A stretch of 45,792 bases of DNA from Thermoanaerobaculia bacterium (GCA_019911865.1 JAIOJQ010000328.1:1-45792); one strand, 5' to 3'; shown: positions 27,200-36,404, counted from the stretch's first letter. A program made the numbers and translations. Notes: generated from the sequence alone by a model not told the origin.

Positions 27200-27553
27200 A
27201 TGAACGAGATCCTGATCCTCCTCAACGACCCGCCCTACGGAAGCGAGCGGTCCTACAACGGCCTGCGCCTGGCCCTCGCGCTGGCCAGAGCGGAGCCCGA
27301 GGCGCGCGTCCACGTCTTCCTGATGGCCGACGCGGTGCTCTGCGGCAAGTCCGGCCAGCAGACTCCCAACGGGTACTACAACCTGGAACGCATGCTGCGG
27401 GCGGTGCTTCGCCACGGCGACGTGCTGCTCTGCGGCAGCTGCATGGATGCGCGCGGACTCTCCGACGCGGAGCTGGTCGAGGGCGCGCGGCGGAGCACGA
27501 TGGAAGAACTCGCGCGGCGAACGCTCGACGCCGGCAAGGTGCTGGTGTTCTGA
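27200..27553 (+). CDS. DsrE-family protein
   Basis: The 117-residue soluble protein of the DsrE/TusD fold starts MNEILILLNDPPYGSERSYNG, with an ARVHVFLMADAVLCGK segment and GDVLLCGSCMDARGL near the active-site position. DsrE relatives carry or transfer sulfur, but many stand-alone copies have no known role. The Cys in GSCMDARG is the likely functional thiol. It lies 130 bases after the ABC exporter with its own GCGAGGAC ribosome site. After its stop, GGCGG and CCGCC (27558-27573) could form a weak hairpin but no T-run follows. Confidence 0.9.
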   Translation: MNEILILLNDPPYGSERSYNGLRLALALARAEPEARVHVFLMADAVLCGKSGQQTPNGYYNLERMLRAVLRHGDVLLCGSCMDARGLSDAELVEGARRSTMEELARRTLDAGKVLVF

Positions 27554-27641
27554 ACCAACGGCGGTGCACGCCGCCGACCCGCAACGGCCTCGCGATGCCG
27601 GGTCAGCCTGCGGGTCGGGCCTCGCCATCCGGTGTGCGGCT

Positions 27642-27863
27642 TCAGTCGGCGCCGGCGCGCTCCATCAGGCTCTGAAAGGTCCACCCGTAGACCAGCGTGC
27701 AGTCGCCCGAGGCCGAGCAGTGGACCTCGGCACGGCGGGGAATGCGGGCGAGGTTGCCGGGCGGGACGTCGATTGCCGGAACCGCGGCGCGCGCCCTCTC
27801 GATCAGCGCTCGGGGCAGCTTCGGGTCGACGGCGTCGATCTCGAGCAGGCGGCCGTCGAGCCG
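27642..27863 (-). pseudogene. Orphan 73-codon tail in frame after the PEP-mutase stop
   Basis: Directly after the TAG of the upstream PEP-mutase-family gene, the same frame stays open for 73 codons to a TGA at 27642-27644. It reads DGRLLEIDAVDPKLPRALIE, then RRAEVHCSASGDCTLVYGW and FQSLMERAGAD. Third positions are almost all G or C, as in the coding genes around it, yet there is no ATG, GTG or TTG until seven codons before the end. I do not recognise the sequence. It may be the fossil C-terminus of a lost neighbour, or an extension made only if the TAG is read through. Confidence 0.4.
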
Positions 27864-28655
27864 CTACTCGGCGGCGAGACCGGAGAGCGCGCCGTGCGCC
27901 GCCCGGGCGGCTTCGGCGAGCGACTTCATCGCCAGCCGCCAGGGGATCGGGCCGTGGCTGATGCGGGCGGCGCCCAGCTCCGCGAGGCGAACGAGCGAAG
28001 GCCCGTCCGGCCGCGCGAAGAGGTTGACCGGCAGCGGCGAGGCGGCGCAGAGCCGGGCGATGCGCGCCTCGTCGGCGAGGCCGGGGACGAAGAGACCGTC
28101 GGCGCCGGCGGCGGCCCAGGCCGCTGCCCGCTCGAGTGCGGCGTCAACCAGGGCGTCGTCCTGCTCGGCGGCGGGCGTGACCAGGAAGAGGTCGGTGCGG
28201 GCGTTGACGAAGAAGGGGACGCCGCAGCGCTCGGCCGCCGCGCGCGCCGCGCCGACCCGCGCCGCACTCTCCGCGACCGGGAAGAGTTCGGAAGTGCCGA
28301 TCCTCCGGTCCTCGAGATTGCAGCCCACCGCCCCGGCCGAGAGGGCGCGGGTGACCGTCTCGGACACCACCTCGGAGCTGGCGCCGTAACCCGCCTCGAG
28401 GTCGACCGACACCGGCAGGTCGACCGCGCCGACGATGCGCTCGAGGTTGGCGATGGCGAGATCGAGCGGGATCTTTTCGCCGTCCTCGTAGCCGTGTGCG
28501 GAGGCGACCGGATGGCTGCCCGTGGCGAGCGCCCGCGCGCCGGCGCCGGCCACCGCGCGGGCCGAACCCGCATCCCAGACGTTGAACAGGACGAGCGGCG
28601 CCCCCGGAATATGCAGCCGCGCGAAGGCGCGCGCCCGTGCGAGCTGATCGGCCAT
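27864..28655 (-). CDS. Isocitrate lyase/PEP mutase-family protein
   Basis: The 263-residue TIM-barrel enzyme has NVWDAGSARAVAGAGARALATGSHPVA features, the Mg-binding segment PVSVDLEAGYG, NLEDRRIG, and PFFVNARTDLF. Members cleave or form C-C or C-P bonds next to a carboxylate (for example 2-methylisocitrate lyase, oxaloacetate decarboxylase, PEP mutase). This short stand-alone form is usually annotated only at family level. ATG 28655 is chosen because GAGAGGGGG lies 5 bases upstream; a GTG at 28661 is also in frame. The protein ends, as relatives do, soon after GPIPWRLAMKSLAEAARAAHG, so the TAG is probably its true end. Confidence 0.9.
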   Translation of the reverse strand: MADQLARARAFARLHIPGAPLVLFNVWDAGSARAVAGAGARALATGSHPVASAHGYEDGEKIPLDLAIANLERIVGAVDLPVSVDLEAGYGASSEVVSETVTRALSAGAVGCNLEDRRIGTSELFPVAESAARVGAARAAAERCGVPFFVNARTDLFLVTPAAEQDDALVDAALERAAAWAAAGADGLFVPGLADEARIARLCAASPLPVNLFARPDGPSLVRLAELGAARISHGPIPWRLAMKSLAEAARAAHGALSGLAAE

Positions 28656-29103
28656 GGCCACCCCCTCTCTCGTTGCGAGCCCACTCTCTCACTCCTCCGG
28701 CTCCCGTGTCCCGTGGCGGTGCGAGGCATGCGCCTCCTCCAGGCACCGGTCTTCGCTCGGCGCGCGGTCCGTGGCGCCGCCTCCAGGCCGGCCGGGTCGC
28801 TGGCGGTGCTGCGGAGCCGCTCCAGCGGCGATTCGCCGCGACCTTCCCGCCTTATTCTGTCGACGAAACTCCGGTGCCGCCACGACGCGTCCACGCGGGC
28901 TCCGGACCACCCCGGGAAGCGGGTGCTGCGAACGGGCCCGGCAGGTATCCTGACCGGCGGGAGGAGCGCCTTCTTGAATCGACACCCCCTCCGCTTCCGG
29001 ACTCTTGCCGCTGCGACCGTCGAAGCGACCCGGGCCGCCTTCGAGTCCAGGATCGGCTCGCTCCACCGCGACGGCTGAGCGGCGGCCGACCTCGAAAACC
29101 CCG
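28656..29103. other. Divergent intergenic region, PEP-mutase gene and OmcS-like A
   Basis: These 448 bases separate two divergent genes. Open frames exist on both strands but lack family likeness and have arginine/proline-rich composition expected of non-coding GC-rich DNA. There is no recognisable promoter motif of the GTAACC type and no clear hairpin with a T-run. It should hold the promoter of the cytochrome gene at 29104. Confidence 0.4.
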
Positions 29104-30159
29104 ATGGCTCGACTCGCCCCTCTGTTCGCGATCGTGACGGCACTCGCGCTGCCGGGCGCCTCCGCGCGGGCCTTCCACGGCGGCGGCGTCGCGGCCTGCG
29201 GCGGCTGTCACGTCACCCACAACAGCGCGGACGGCTTGCCGATCGTGCCGGGGCCGGCCAACGACTACGCGCTGCGTTCGACGACGCCGAGCGAGGTCTG
29301 CCTGCTCTGCCACGCACAGTCGGCCGGCATGGTGCTCGGCCTCAACCCGCTCGCGCCGCCACCCGAACGGGGCGGCGGCAACTTCGTCTTCCTGCTCGAG
29401 GAGAACCTGAACGACGCGGCCGACGGCGCGACGCGCCCCATCCCGGGTGCGGCGGCGGGACACAACCTGGTCGCCCCCGCGTACGGCCTGACGGCGGACA
29501 CGCGCCACGGCGTCTCGCCCGGCGGCAGCTTCCCGGCCACCGAGATGGGTTGTACGAGCTGCCACGATCCGCACGGCCGCACGAGCTTCCGGATGCTCTG
29601 GGGCGCCGGCACGATCCGCGACGGGCTCTTCGTCTTCGGCGCGCCGGCGCCGGTCGCCAGCGGGCTGCCGCTGACCGCAGGTGCCGTCGAGCGGCGCGGC
29701 GCCCACTCCGCCTACGTCTCGGGCATGAGCGCCTGGTGCGGCAACTGCCACGGCGATTACCACCGCACCGTCGGCACGGAGAACTTCGAGCATCCGAACG
29801 ACGCCATGCTCTCGATCGCCGTCGTCGACCAGTACAACCGCTACCAGGGCGTACTCAATCCGACGGGCGGCAACCCGCTCGACGCCTACCTGCCCGAGGT
29901 GCCGTTCGAGGACGTCTCCACCGCGGTCGAGTCGACCGCGGGCCCGAGCGCGACGAGCCGCCTCTCCTGTCTCTCCTGTCATCGCGCCCATGCGAGCTCG
30001 GCGCCCGCGGCGCTCCGGTGGGACTTCGCGATCGCGACTCTGGGCGAGGACGGCGCCGTCTCGGGCTCGTGGCCGATCCCGAATCCGTACGGCGACCCGT
30101 CGCAACCCGGGCTGTGCTGGAAGTGCCACGCCGGCGGCGCCCCGCCTCCGACGCCCTGA
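29104..30159 (+). CDS. OmcS-like hexaheme cytochrome A (candidate nanowire subunit)
   Basis: A secreted 351-residue protein; the signal peptide probably ends ASARA before FHGGG. It has six CxxCH sites: CGGCH, CLLCH, CTSCH, CGNCH, CLSCH and CWKCH. The layout follows Geobacter OmcS block by block: FHxGGVAxCxGCHxxHNS at the mature N-terminus, AGHNLVAP, PATEMGCTSCHDPHG, YVSGMSAWCGNCHGDYH, DAYLPEVPFED and LSCLSCHRAHAS. Mature His16, which in OmcS filaments ligates a heme of the neighbouring subunit, is present (CHVTH). It is shorter than OmcS (about 330 against about 407 mature residues). The ribosome site is weak. It is followed 24 bases later by the membrane spermidine-synthase-like gene. Confidence 0.88.
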   Translation: MARLAPLFAIVTALALPGASARAFHGGGVAACGGCHVTHNSADGLPIVPGPANDYALRSTTPSEVCLLCHAQSAGMVLGLNPLAPPPERGGGNFVFLLEENLNDAADGATRPIPGAAAGHNLVAPAYGLTADTRHGVSPGGSFPATEMGCTSCHDPHGRTSFRMLWGAGTIRDGLFVFGAPAPVASGLPLTAGAVERRGAHSAYVSGMSAWCGNCHGDYHRTVGTENFEHPNDAMLSIAVVDQYNRYQGVLNPTGGNPLDAYLPEVPFEDVSTAVESTAGPSATSRLSCLSCHRAHASSAPAALRWDFAIATLGEDGAVSGSWPIPNPYGDPSQPGLCWKCHAGGAPPPTP

Positions 30160-30183
30160 GGGCCTCTCTCCCGAGAAGGCGAC

Positions 30184-33100
30184 GTGACCCGACCCGAAAC
30201 GAGCTCGCACGCCTCCGCGCCGCCGCTGCGGCGGCGCGCCACGTTTCGCCTCGTCGCGCTGATCTTCGTGCTCTCCGGCGCGGCGGCGCTCGTCTACCAG
30301 GTCGTCTGGACGCGCGCTCTCGGCCTCGTCTTCGGCAGCTCGCACCTCGCGGTGACGACCGTTCTCGCGGTCTTCATGGGCGGCCTCGCGCTCGGCGGCG
30401 CACTCTTCGGTCGCCGGGTAGGCAGCGAGCGCCGGCTGCTCCGGCTCTACGGCCGGCTCGAGCTCGGCATCGCCGCCGCCGCGCTCGGCTTCGCCCTGCT
30501 CGTGCGTGCCTATCCGCTCCTCTATGTCCCGCTCGCGCGCCTGGGCGAGAGCTCGCCCCTCTACCTCTCGATCCTGCGCGTCGGCTTCGCCGCCCTTCTG
30601 CTCCTGGTTCCCACGACGCTCATGGGCGGCACGCTGCCGGTCCTCGCGGCCTTCGTCGGCGGGCGCGGTCGGGAATTCGCGGCAAGGCTCTCGTTGCTGT
30701 ACGCGCTCAACACCTTCGGAGCGGTGCTCGGGGCCGGCGCGGCCGGATTCGTGCTCCTCCGCTTCTTCTCGGTCTCCACCAGCCTCGGCGTGGCGATCGG
30801 CATCAACGTCCTGCTCGGCTTCGCCTGCCTCGCGCTCGACCGGCGGTTGCCGTCCGCCGCCTCGCCGGAGCCCGAAGCCGCCACGCCCCCGGCGCCGGCG
30901 AGCCCCGTCGGCTCGCCGCGGCCCATTTCGGATCCTCTCCCTGGCCGCCTCGTGCTCTTCGGCGCCGGCGTCTGCGGCTTCGCCGCGCTCGGCTACGAGG
31001 TGCTCTGGACGCGCGTGCTCGGCATGGTGATCGGGGCGAGCGTTTACGGCTTCACCGTGATGCTGATGGCCTTCCTGACCGGCATCGCCCTCGGCAGCTC
31101 GGCCTACGGAGCCTGGAACCGCAAGCGGTCGGCACGAGTCGACCGCGGGCCCGATGCGGCGGTCCGCACCTTCGCGATCGTGCAGGTCGCCATCGGCGCC
31201 GCCGGTCTCGCGGTGACCGGCGCCTTGCGGGAGCTGCCGTCGCACGCCTACCAGCTCCAATGGTCGCTCCTCGGCGGACCCGCCCACGGCTTCGCGACCC
31301 GCCAGGCGATCGATTTCCTGCTCGCCTTTCTCTACGTGCTCGTACCGGCCTTTCTCTCGGGGCTCGCCTTCCCGCTCGCGGCGCGCATTCGCGCCGAGCG
31401 CGGTGGCGAGCCGGCCTGCGCGGTCGGCGAGACTCTCGCCGTGAATACCGTCGGCGCGATCGCGGGGGCGGCAGCGAGCGGCTACGTGCTGGTCCACCTG
31501 GTCGGCATCGAGCGCTCGCTCCAGCTCCTGTCGCTCGCTGTCGCGGGCTGCGGACTGGTCGTCGCGGCCAGCCTGCGCGGCCCCCGCCTCGCCGTCGCCG
31601 CCGCGGCGGCGATCGGTGTCGCCGCCCTCCTGCTCGCCTCCGCCGGCGACGCGCTGCGCTCCTGGGACCGGCGCTTCTTCGCCGTCTACCAGTCGAACCG
31701 GCCCGACAAGTTCTCGACCCCCGAGAAGACGCGCGACACCCTGCGCAACACCGACGTGCTCCACTACGCCGAGGGGGTGCAGGCGATAGTCAGCTCGATC
31801 AAGGTCAAGGGCGGCACCCAGTCGTTCATCACCAACGGCCGGATCGAGGCGACGGACAACCCGCCGGACCTCGCCTGCCAGTACACGCTCGGGCACCTGC
31901 CGATGCTCCTGCACCCCGAGCCGCGGAAGGTCTTCGTGCTCGGCACCGGCAGCGGCATGACGCTCGGCGCGACCGCCGCTCATCCCTCGGTCGAGCGCGT
32001 CACCCTCGCCGAGATCGAACCCGCCGTGCTCGGCGTCGCGCGCACTTTCGCCCGCTACAACCACGATGTTCTCGAGGATCCCCGTCTGCGCGTCGTGCTC
32101 AACGACGGCCGCAACTTCCTGCTCACGACGCGCGAGCGTTTCGATGTCATCACCGCCGACCCCATCCATCCCTGGTTCAGCGGCGCCGGCTACCTCTACA
32201 CGAAGGAGTATTTCGACCTCGCGTCATCACGGCTCGCGCCCGGCGGCGTGATGTGCCAGTGGCTGCCGATCTACGAGCTGGATGCCGCGAATCTGCGCTC
32301 CATCGTTCGCACCTTCCTGTCGAGCTTCGAGCACGTGCTCGTATGGCTCACCCACTACGACGCGCAGCTCGTCGGCAGCAATGCGGCCTTCCGGATCGAC
32401 GAGCGAGAGCTCGACCGCCGCATCGCCCAGCCGGCCGTTCGCGGCGACCTCGACCGCATCCAGATGGGCTCGGCCCGCGACCTGCTCGCCTTCTTCGCCT
32501 TCGGCCGGCCCGGGGCCGAGGCTTACTCGGCTGGCGCCCGCCTGAATACCGACGACAATCTCTATCTCGAGTTTTCCGCCCCGCTGTCCATGGAGGAGCC
32601 GGCGCTCATCGCCGAGAACTTCGCCGGCCTGGTCGCCCATCGGGAGAGCCTGCTGCCCTACCTCGCGCCCGCCGACGGGGAGGAGCGGAGCCGGCAGGAG
32701 GCGCGCGCGTCGGCGGCACTGACCGCCGCCCGCATCGCCGATCCGATCCGTCACCGTGAACTGGCCGGGGAGATCGGCCCGACGGAGGCCGCGCGACTCG
32801 CCGCCGAACTCGGCCCCGCCCTGGGGGACTACGGACCCTGGCGCTACCTGCTCGGCGAGTTCGCGCGCGACCGGGCCCAGGCGCCGCAGCTTCTCCGCCA
32901 GGTTTTCCTGCCAGCGGTCAAGCCCGGGGGCGCCGTGGAGCCGATCCGGCTCGGCGCGATAGCCCGGCGGATGACCGGGGTGATCACGACGCTCGACTTC
33001 GTCGACGGCCGCGACGGTCGCGTGCTGGCGCACCACGAGATCCTGGGAGGACCCGAAGGCGCGGCCGGCGAGCTCGTCGAAGCCGCGTTCCGGGACGTCC

Positions 33101-33243
33101 GGGAGGCCTACGCCGCCGAGCGCCGCGCGGCGAGCGCGCGCGGCGAGAGCGCGCCGGCCGAGGCCAGGCTCCTCGAGCGCCTCGCCGCGGTCCTCGGCAG
33201 CCGCCTCGCCCGGACGGACGACACCGGCCTTCCCGTTCGCTGA
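30184..33243 (+). CDS. Fused multi-helix membrane / spermidine synthase-like protein
   Basis: The 1019-residue protein starts at GTG. An N-terminal membrane part of about 14 helices (residues 20 to about 480) includes SGAAALVYQVVWTRALGLVFG and a second similar block GFAALGYEVLWTRVLGMVIG, so the membrane region looks internally duplicated. A spermidine-synthase-like Rossmann domain follows (about 520-800): VFVLGTGSGMTLGATA, VTLAEIEP, VVLNDGRNFLLTT, FDVITADPIHPW and YTKEYFDL. Such fusions are common in Acidobacteriota and relatives but uncharacterised; aminopropyl transfer is not shown. A position 24 bases after the OmcS-like gene suggests co-expression, perhaps for modification of an exported product. 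Confidence 0.85.
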   Translation: MTRPETSSHASAPPLRRRATFRLVALIFVLSGAAALVYQVVWTRALGLVFGSSHLAVTTVLAVFMGGLALGGALFGRRVGSERRLLRLYGRLELGIAAAALGFALLVRAYPLLYVPLARLGESSPLYLSILRVGFAALLLLVPTTLMGGTLPVLAAFVGGRGREFAARLSLLYALNTFGAVLGAGAAGFVLLRFFSVSTSLGVAIGINVLLGFACLALDRRLPSAASPEPEAATPPAPASPVGSPRPISDPLPGRLVLFGAGVCGFAALGYEVLWTRVLGMVIGASVYGFTVMLMAFLTGIALGSSAYGAWNRKRSARVDRGPDAAVRTFAIVQVAIGAAGLAVTGALRELPSHAYQLQWSLLGGPAHGFATRQAIDFLLAFLYVLVPAFLSGLAFPLAARIRAERGGEPACAVGETLAVNTVGAIAGAAASGYVLVHLVGIERSLQLLSLAVAGCGLVVAASLRGPRLAVAAAAAIGVAALLLASAGDALRSWDRRFFAVYQSNRPDKFSTPEKTRDTLRNTDVLHYAEGVQAIVSSIKVKGGTQSFITNGRIEATDNPPDLACQYTLGHLPMLLHPEPRKVFVLGTGSGMTLGATAAHPSVERVTLAEIEPAVLGVARTFARYNHDVLEDPRLRVVLNDGRNFLLTTRERFDVITADPIHPWFSGAGYLYTKEYFDLASSRLAPGGVMCQWLPIYELDAANLRSIVRTFLSSFEHVLVWLTHYDAQLVGSNAAFRIDERELDRRIAQPAVRGDLDRIQMGSARDLLAFFAFGRPGAEAYSAGARLNTDDNLYLEFSAPLSMEEPALIAENFAGLVAHRESLLPYLAPADGEERSRQEARASAALTAARIADPIRHRELAGEIGPTEAARLAAELGPALGDYGPWRYLLGEFARDRAQAPQLLRQVFLPAVKPGGAVEPIRLGAIARRMTGVITTLDFVDGRDGRVLAHHEILGGPEGAAGELVEAAFRDVREAYAAERRAASARGESAPAEARLLERLAAVLGSRLARTDDTGLPVR

Positions 33244-33256
33244 AGCGACGGCGTGC

Positions 33257-34219
33257 TCAGCGGGGCGGCGCCGGCGCGGCGCCGAGGCCGCCGTAGACCT
33301 GGACGCGGCCATCGGCCGATTGCGCCACGTAGGCGCGGCCCGCGGGGTCGAGCGCGAGGTCGTAGGGGAAGTAGAGCCAGCCCGGGGCGTCGCCCAATCC
33401 GAGGTGTTCCGACAGGCATTCGTTGTCCGCGATCCGCCAGCGCGTCACCATCATGCGCTGGGCGTCGAGCACGACCACGTGCCCTTCGGTATCCAGCGCG
33501 GCAGCGGTGGGATAGCCGAGGTGGAGCGGGCCCGAGCCGCGCACACCGACGCCGCCGACCCGCGCGCCCTCGAGCGTGTAGACGAGCACCCGTCCGCGCA
33601 GCGGGATCGTGACCACGACGCGGTCGCCCGAGACGTCGACGTGGCCGGGCGCCCATTCGGACCGCTCGTCCTCGGGATCCTCGGCGCCGAGGTCGATGCC
33701 GCCGAGGACGTGGCCGTCGCGGTCGGCGATCCAGACCTTCGAGTTGGCGCCGTCGGCGAGGAAGATCCGATCGCCGTCGAGCGACAGCGCGACCGAGCCG
33801 AGCGCGGGCGGCACGCTCCCCTCCGGCAGGTCGACGATCGGCACCTCGCGCCGGAAGCGACCGTCGAAGTCGATCTCGACGAGCGCCAGCCCCGGACCGC
33901 GGCGCGCGAGGACGAGGAGAAAGCCTTCGGGGTCGACCGCGAGATCCTCGGGCGACGCGAGCTCCTCGCCGCCCAGGATCTGCGCCTCGAACTGGCCCTC
34001 GCGGTCGAAGATCAGGATCCGGCTCGTCCGCGGGTCGCAGACGAAAACCTCGCCGGTGTGGGGATCCGCCGTCACGCAGTTGCCGTAAGCGATGTCGTCG
34101 CCGGCGACCGGCAGGCTCAAGCGCCCGAGGTAGCGCACCTCGGCCGCCGAAACCGTGGCGGGCGACGCCAACACGACGAGGAGCGCCGCGAGAGTGCGGA
34201 GCAGGACCCGGCCGGTCAA
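33257..34219 (-). CDS. Exported NHL-type beta-propeller protein 1
   Basis: The 320-residue protein has a signal peptide (RTLAALLVVLASPATVSAAE) and repeated NHL-like strands: GNCVTADPHTGEVFVCDPRTSRILIFD, LASPEDLAVDPEGFLLVLA, PTAALDTEGHVVVLDA-type and LYFPYDLALDPAGRAYVAQS. It probably forms a six-bladed propeller in the periplasm or outside the cell. TTG at 34217-34219 is the likely start: GGAAGTGG lies upstream and it overlaps the stop of the previous NHL gene (TTGA). NHL proteins also sit in Geobacter cytochrome loci, where their role is unknown. It is the last gene of the leftward operon and converges on the spermidine-synthase-like gene with only 13 bases between the stops. Confidence 0.85.
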   Translation of the reverse strand: MTGRVLLRTLAALLVVLASPATVSAAEVRYLGRLSLPVAGDDIAYGNCVTADPHTGEVFVCDPRTSRILIFDREGQFEAQILGGEELASPEDLAVDPEGFLLVLARRGPGLALVEIDFDGRFRREVPIVDLPEGSVPPALGSVALSLDGDRIFLADGANSKVWIADRDGHVLGGIDLGAEDPEDERSEWAPGHVDVSGDRVVVTIPLRGRVLVYTLEGARVGGVGVRGSGPLHLGYPTAAALDTEGHVVVLDAQRMMVTRWRIADNECLSEHLGLGDAPGWLYFPYDLALDPAGRAYVAQSADGRVQVYGGLGAAPAPPR

Positions 34220-35133
34220 CGGCCACTTCCGATCACGTCGAAGAGCTGGGCGCGACCGTTGCCGCCGTCGGAGACCAGCAGGGCACCGTTGGGCAGGCGC
34301 GCGAGCGCGTCCGGGAAGTAGAGCTGGCCCGGCTCCCAGCCTTTGCCGCCGCCGAGGCCGAGCAGCTGGCCCTCGCCGTCGAGGACGACGACCCGGTGCT
34401 GATGGCGGTCGAGGACGAAGAGGCGACCGCCGGGCTCGGCCACGATCCCCGCGGGCCAGAGCGGCACCGGGCTCTCCGAGGGCACCCGCATCCGCCCTGC
34501 GGGTCGGCCCTCCGCGTCGAAGCGCTCGAGCGCGCCGCGCTCGCCGATGCCGACCCAGAAGCCGCCGGCGCCGTCGCTCGCGAGCGCGGTGACGTTGCCC
34601 GCGATCGCGGCCCGAGCGACGACGGACGACCCCTGGAGCTTGGCGACCCGCCCGCGGCGCGCGTCCCAGACCAGCAGGCCGCCGTCCGAGGACTCCGCGA
34701 TGCGGCCGGCGACGATGCCGTCCGGCAGCGCCAGCTTGCGCGGCTCCTCCGCCGATGCGCCGCCGCGCACCGCCAGGAGCTCGGAGCCGGCGCCGCGCAG
34801 CACGGCGAGATACTCCCCGCCCACGAACGCCAGCGCGGCGGGCGGCGCCGGCAGGGCGACCTCGCGGCGCAGCGGCCAGCCGGATCCGACCCGGTGGAGA
34901 ATCAGCAGACGGTTGCCGTGCGCGTCGGCGACCGCGATCTCGTCGGCGCCGCCCACTGCCACCGCGACCGGCCAGCGCAGCGGGCGCTCGGCCGGTCCGT
35001 CGACCACCGCGGCGTAGCGCAGCAGGCGCTGGGCGAGCTGCTGGGTGAGGGCGGGCGCGGCGATCGCGACGACGAGCGCGAGCGCGATGGCGAGCGGGCG
35101 GCCGCCGCGCCGGGCGAGGCTTCGGGCGGGCAT
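34216..35133 (-). CDS. Exported NHL-type beta-propeller protein 2
   Basis: The 305-residue protein has an N-terminal signal or anchor (PLAIALALVVAIAAPALTQQ). Propeller-type repeats such as WPVAVAVGGADEIAVADAHG, PAGIVAEPGGRLFVLDRHQH and LYFPDALARLPNGALLVSDG are the typical NHL pattern. It is a distant paralogue of the next gene. The ATG shares a base with the stop of the 16-heme cytochrome (TGATG), indicating coupled translation. A scaffold or docking role for the cytochromes is inferred from position only. Confidence 0.85.
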   Translation of the reverse strand: MPARSLARRGGRPLAIALALVVAIAAPALTQQLAQRLLRYAAVVDGPAERPLRWPVAVAVGGADEIAVADAHGNRLLILHRVGSGWPLRREVALPAPPAALAFVGGEYLAVLRGAGSELLAVRGGASAEEPRKLALPDGIVAGRIAESSDGGLLVWDARRGRVAKLQGSSVVARAAIAGNVTALASDGAGGFWVGIGERGALERFDAEGRPAGRMRVPSESPVPLWPAGIVAEPGGRLFVLDRHQHRVVVLDGEGQLLGLGGGKGWEPGQLYFPDALARLPNGALLVSDGGNGRAQLFDVIGSGR

Positions 35134-36404
35134 CACTGGTTCCTCCTCGCCATCGATTTGTGGCAACTGACGCAGAGATCGGTCACCTCCCCGGCGTGGA
35201 GGTACTTGGGGTAGGGCGCCTCGTGGATCGCGTGACAGGAGCCGCAGTCCATCGGCGCTCCCGAGCGCGGATCGAGCTTGTCCTCGCCGAGGGGATGGCT
35301 GACCCCGTGCTGGTGGGAGTGGCAACTGCTGCAGACCGCGACCGGATCGTCGACGAACAGGCGCGGCTGCCCGGCGCCGTGCGGCGCGTGGCAGGTGGTG
35401 CACGAGACCTGCCCCGCGTGCAGGGCGAAGCGCCCGGGCTGCCGGGAGGCGGCGCCGCCCGGATCGTGACAAGCGAGGCAGGTCGCCTCCTCCTTGCGCT
35501 GGAGGATCGCCGCGCCCTCCCCCGCGTGCGGGTTGTGGCAGTCGGTGCAGCGCCCGCCCGCCGCCGAGACGTGGCCGAAGCGCGCCTGGCGCGACTCCTC
35601 GACCTGGTCGGCGTGGCAGTCGCCGCACAGCTCGTCCTCGGGCTTGACCAGGGCGAAAGGGCGCTCCGCGGAGCTCGCGACGTGACAGGTCGAGCACGTG
35701 CCGCTGCCGAACGGCTCGTGGACGATCTGCCGGAGCAGTCCGGGCCGATCCGAGGCGTGCGGATCGTGGCAGGTCGCGCATTCGGCCTTCTCGACCGGGT
35801 AGCCGCCGTGAATCGACCGGAAGCGGGCGTCGACGGCGTGGCAGCTCGTGCACGAGGCGCCCGGCTTGATCAGCCCCGGCGTGTCGCTGGCGTGCGCCTC
35901 GTGACAGGTCGCGCACCGGCCTTGCGCGAACGGCGCGTGCGGGGACTTGCGCTGCTGCCACTCCGCGACGTCGACGTGGCACTCCTGGCAGAGCTCGGTC
36001 GCCGGCCGCGCGAGGAGGCCGGCGAAGGGGGCACCGTGCGCGGAGTGACAGATGGCGCAGCGCGCCTCCGCGACCGGCGCATGGACCACCTTGCGCGCCA
36101 GCTGGGCGGTAACGTCTTCGTGGCAGCGCGCGCACAGCGGCCCGGGCTGATCGAGGAGCAGGCCCTCGAGGCGGGAGACGTGGGGGTTGTGGCACGCGGA
36201 GCAGTCGCCCTCCGCGGCGGGCGGATGCTTCACCTTCGCCGCCAGCGCGTCCGCCAGGTCGTGGCACTCGAGGCAGACCTTGAGCTCGTCGACCTCGGCC
36301 GCCTGCGGCGCCCCGGCGGCGAACGCCGCCGTTCCGATCATTGCGAGCGCCGGAGCTCCGAGCAGCGCGAGCGTCGCGAGCGCGATCCGGATCGGAGCGT
36401 TCAT
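35133..36404 (-). CDS. 16-heme c-type cytochrome (doubled CxxCH repeats)
   Basis: The 423-residue exported protein has a signal peptide within about residues 1-30 and sixteen CxxCH motifs by direct count. Most occur as repeats of the doubled-CxxCH kind: CSACHNPH followed about 20 residues later by LCARCHEDV, then CAICHSAHG, LCQECHVDV and so on. This is the pattern of periplasmic multiheme wires. The protein is about one heme per 26 residues, which implies a stretched heme chain. The start overlaps the stop of the 26-heme gene (ATGA), and the end overlaps the NHL gene. The likely role is carrying electrons across the periplasm to the outer-membrane barrel. Confidence 0.93.
   Translation of the reverse strand: MNAPIRIALATLALLGAPALAMIGTAAFAAGAPQAAEVDELKVCLECHDLADALAAKVKHPPAAEGDCSACHNPHVSRLEGLLLDQPGPLCARCHEDVTAQLARKVVHAPVAEARCAICHSAHGAPFAGLLARPATELCQECHVDVAEWQQRKSPHAPFAQGRCATCHEAHASDTPGLIKPGASCTSCHAVDARFRSIHGGYPVEKAECATCHDPHASDRPGLLRQIVHEPFGSGTCSTCHVASSAERPFALVKPEDELCGDCHADQVEESRQARFGHVSAAGGRCTDCHNPHAGEGAAILQRKEEATCLACHDPGGAASRQPGRFALHAGQVSCTTCHAPHGAGQPRLFVDDPVAVCSSCHSHQHGVSHPLGEDKLDPRSGAPMDCGSCHAIHEAPYPKYLHAGEVTDLCVSCHKSMARRNQ

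Noticed and set aside
23428-27225. A 1265-codon open frame on the minus strand opposite the flavoprotein and ABC genes
   Set aside because: It is a shadow of GC-rich codons: arginine, glutamate and glycine repeats without domains, while the plus strand encodes clear families.
27864-27866. Pyrrolysine insertion at the TAG of the PEP-mutase-family gene
   Set aside because: The protein already ends where its family ends, no pyrrolysine genes are seen, and the TAG is not in a conserved position.
28852-32169. An 1105-codon open frame on the minus strand opposite OmcS-like A and the spermidine-synthase-like gene
   Set aside because: Low-complexity, Arg/Glu-rich translation with no family signal; the plus-strand genes carry heme motifs and Rossmann motifs.
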